NCBI GenBank assembly: GCA_004556165.1
Contig: SFIR01000029.1
Coordinates: 1-25,191 of the forward strand
DNA: 25,191 nt
Direction of reading: 5' to 3'
Source of the DNA: Clostridiales bacterium
GTDB lineage: Bacteria > Bacillota > Clostridia > Christensenellales > CAG-138
Shown here: in pieces, positions 25,132-25,191 of the stretch
How positions within the stretch are numbered: position 1 is the first letter of the stretch
Layout: each line of letters starts with the position of its first letter
Notes under the pieces: model-generated
What the model was told of the DNA's origin: nothing
The model's database searches: none
Seen by the model: only the letters and a program-made list of their open reading frames with translations
Position numbers and translations under genes: made by a program

Positions 25132-25191
25132 TCTTTCCCTACGCGAAATATGCTTATTTGAGTGAGGAGTTTTGCTTAATACAGTGAGATG

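Overview
The window looks like a chromosomal segment of an anaerobic Clostridia-type Firmicute, perhaps a gut or fibre-associated Oscillospirales/Ruminococcaceae relative. This is inferred from Gram-positive Shine-Dalgarno sites (GGAGG type), lipoprotein signal peptides, a type I dockerin, a type II-A-like CRISPR repeat, a fused PstC-PstA and LemA/DUF3137 genes. No ribosomal or tRNA gene is present to confirm it.

Layout. (1) 1-1612: the end of a CRISPR array with 25 identical 36-bp repeats (the first cut by the window edge) and 24 spacers. The cas genes are outside the window. The array abuts a broken CHC2 zinc-finger primase remnant (1613-1799) and a terminator. (2) 1887-8470, plus strand: a complete phosphate-uptake operon. 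It has Pho boxes, a circularly permuted PstS, a PstC-PstA fusion, PstB, PhoU, a PhoB/PhoP-type response regulator and a PhoR-type histidine kinase broken by two frame changes. (3) 8487-10078, plus strand: a NagD-like HAD phosphatase and a pyridoxal/pyridoxamine kinase, ending at a terminator shared with the convergent genes. (4) 16632-10313, minus strand: an HD-domain phosphohydrolase, two different HExxH putative metallopeptidases, a lipoprotein whose signal peptide is put out of frame by a T7 tract, two DUF3137-like membrane proteins flanking a LemA protein, and a small frameshifted two-helix membrane protein. (5) 23542-16940, minus strand: one secreted protein of about 2200 residues with repeated OB-folds, a PHP phosphoesterase domain, a glutamine-amidotransferase-like domain and a C-terminal dockerin. 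(6) 24956-23730, minus strand: a lipoprotein resembling the DUF4163/DUF3298 (RsiV/PdaC) family, with a clear promoter and terminator.

How the parts work together. PstS, PstCA and PstB import phosphate. PhoU and the response regulator would report phosphate status, and the regulator probably acts on the Pho boxes before pstS. With the cognate kinase broken, the regulator may be uncoupled or served by another kinase. The secreted dockerin/PHP protein could release phosphate or nucleotides outside the cell, but that link is only inferred. The minus-strand cluster has no strong terminator between its genes and may be one envelope-related transcription unit; two of its upstream regions share a conserved 35-bp motif.

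Caution: three reading frames are broken, two of them at homopolymers (T7, A5). These could be true mutations, phase-variable tracts or assembly indels. The kinase also has a larger internal loss that a simple indel error does not explain.
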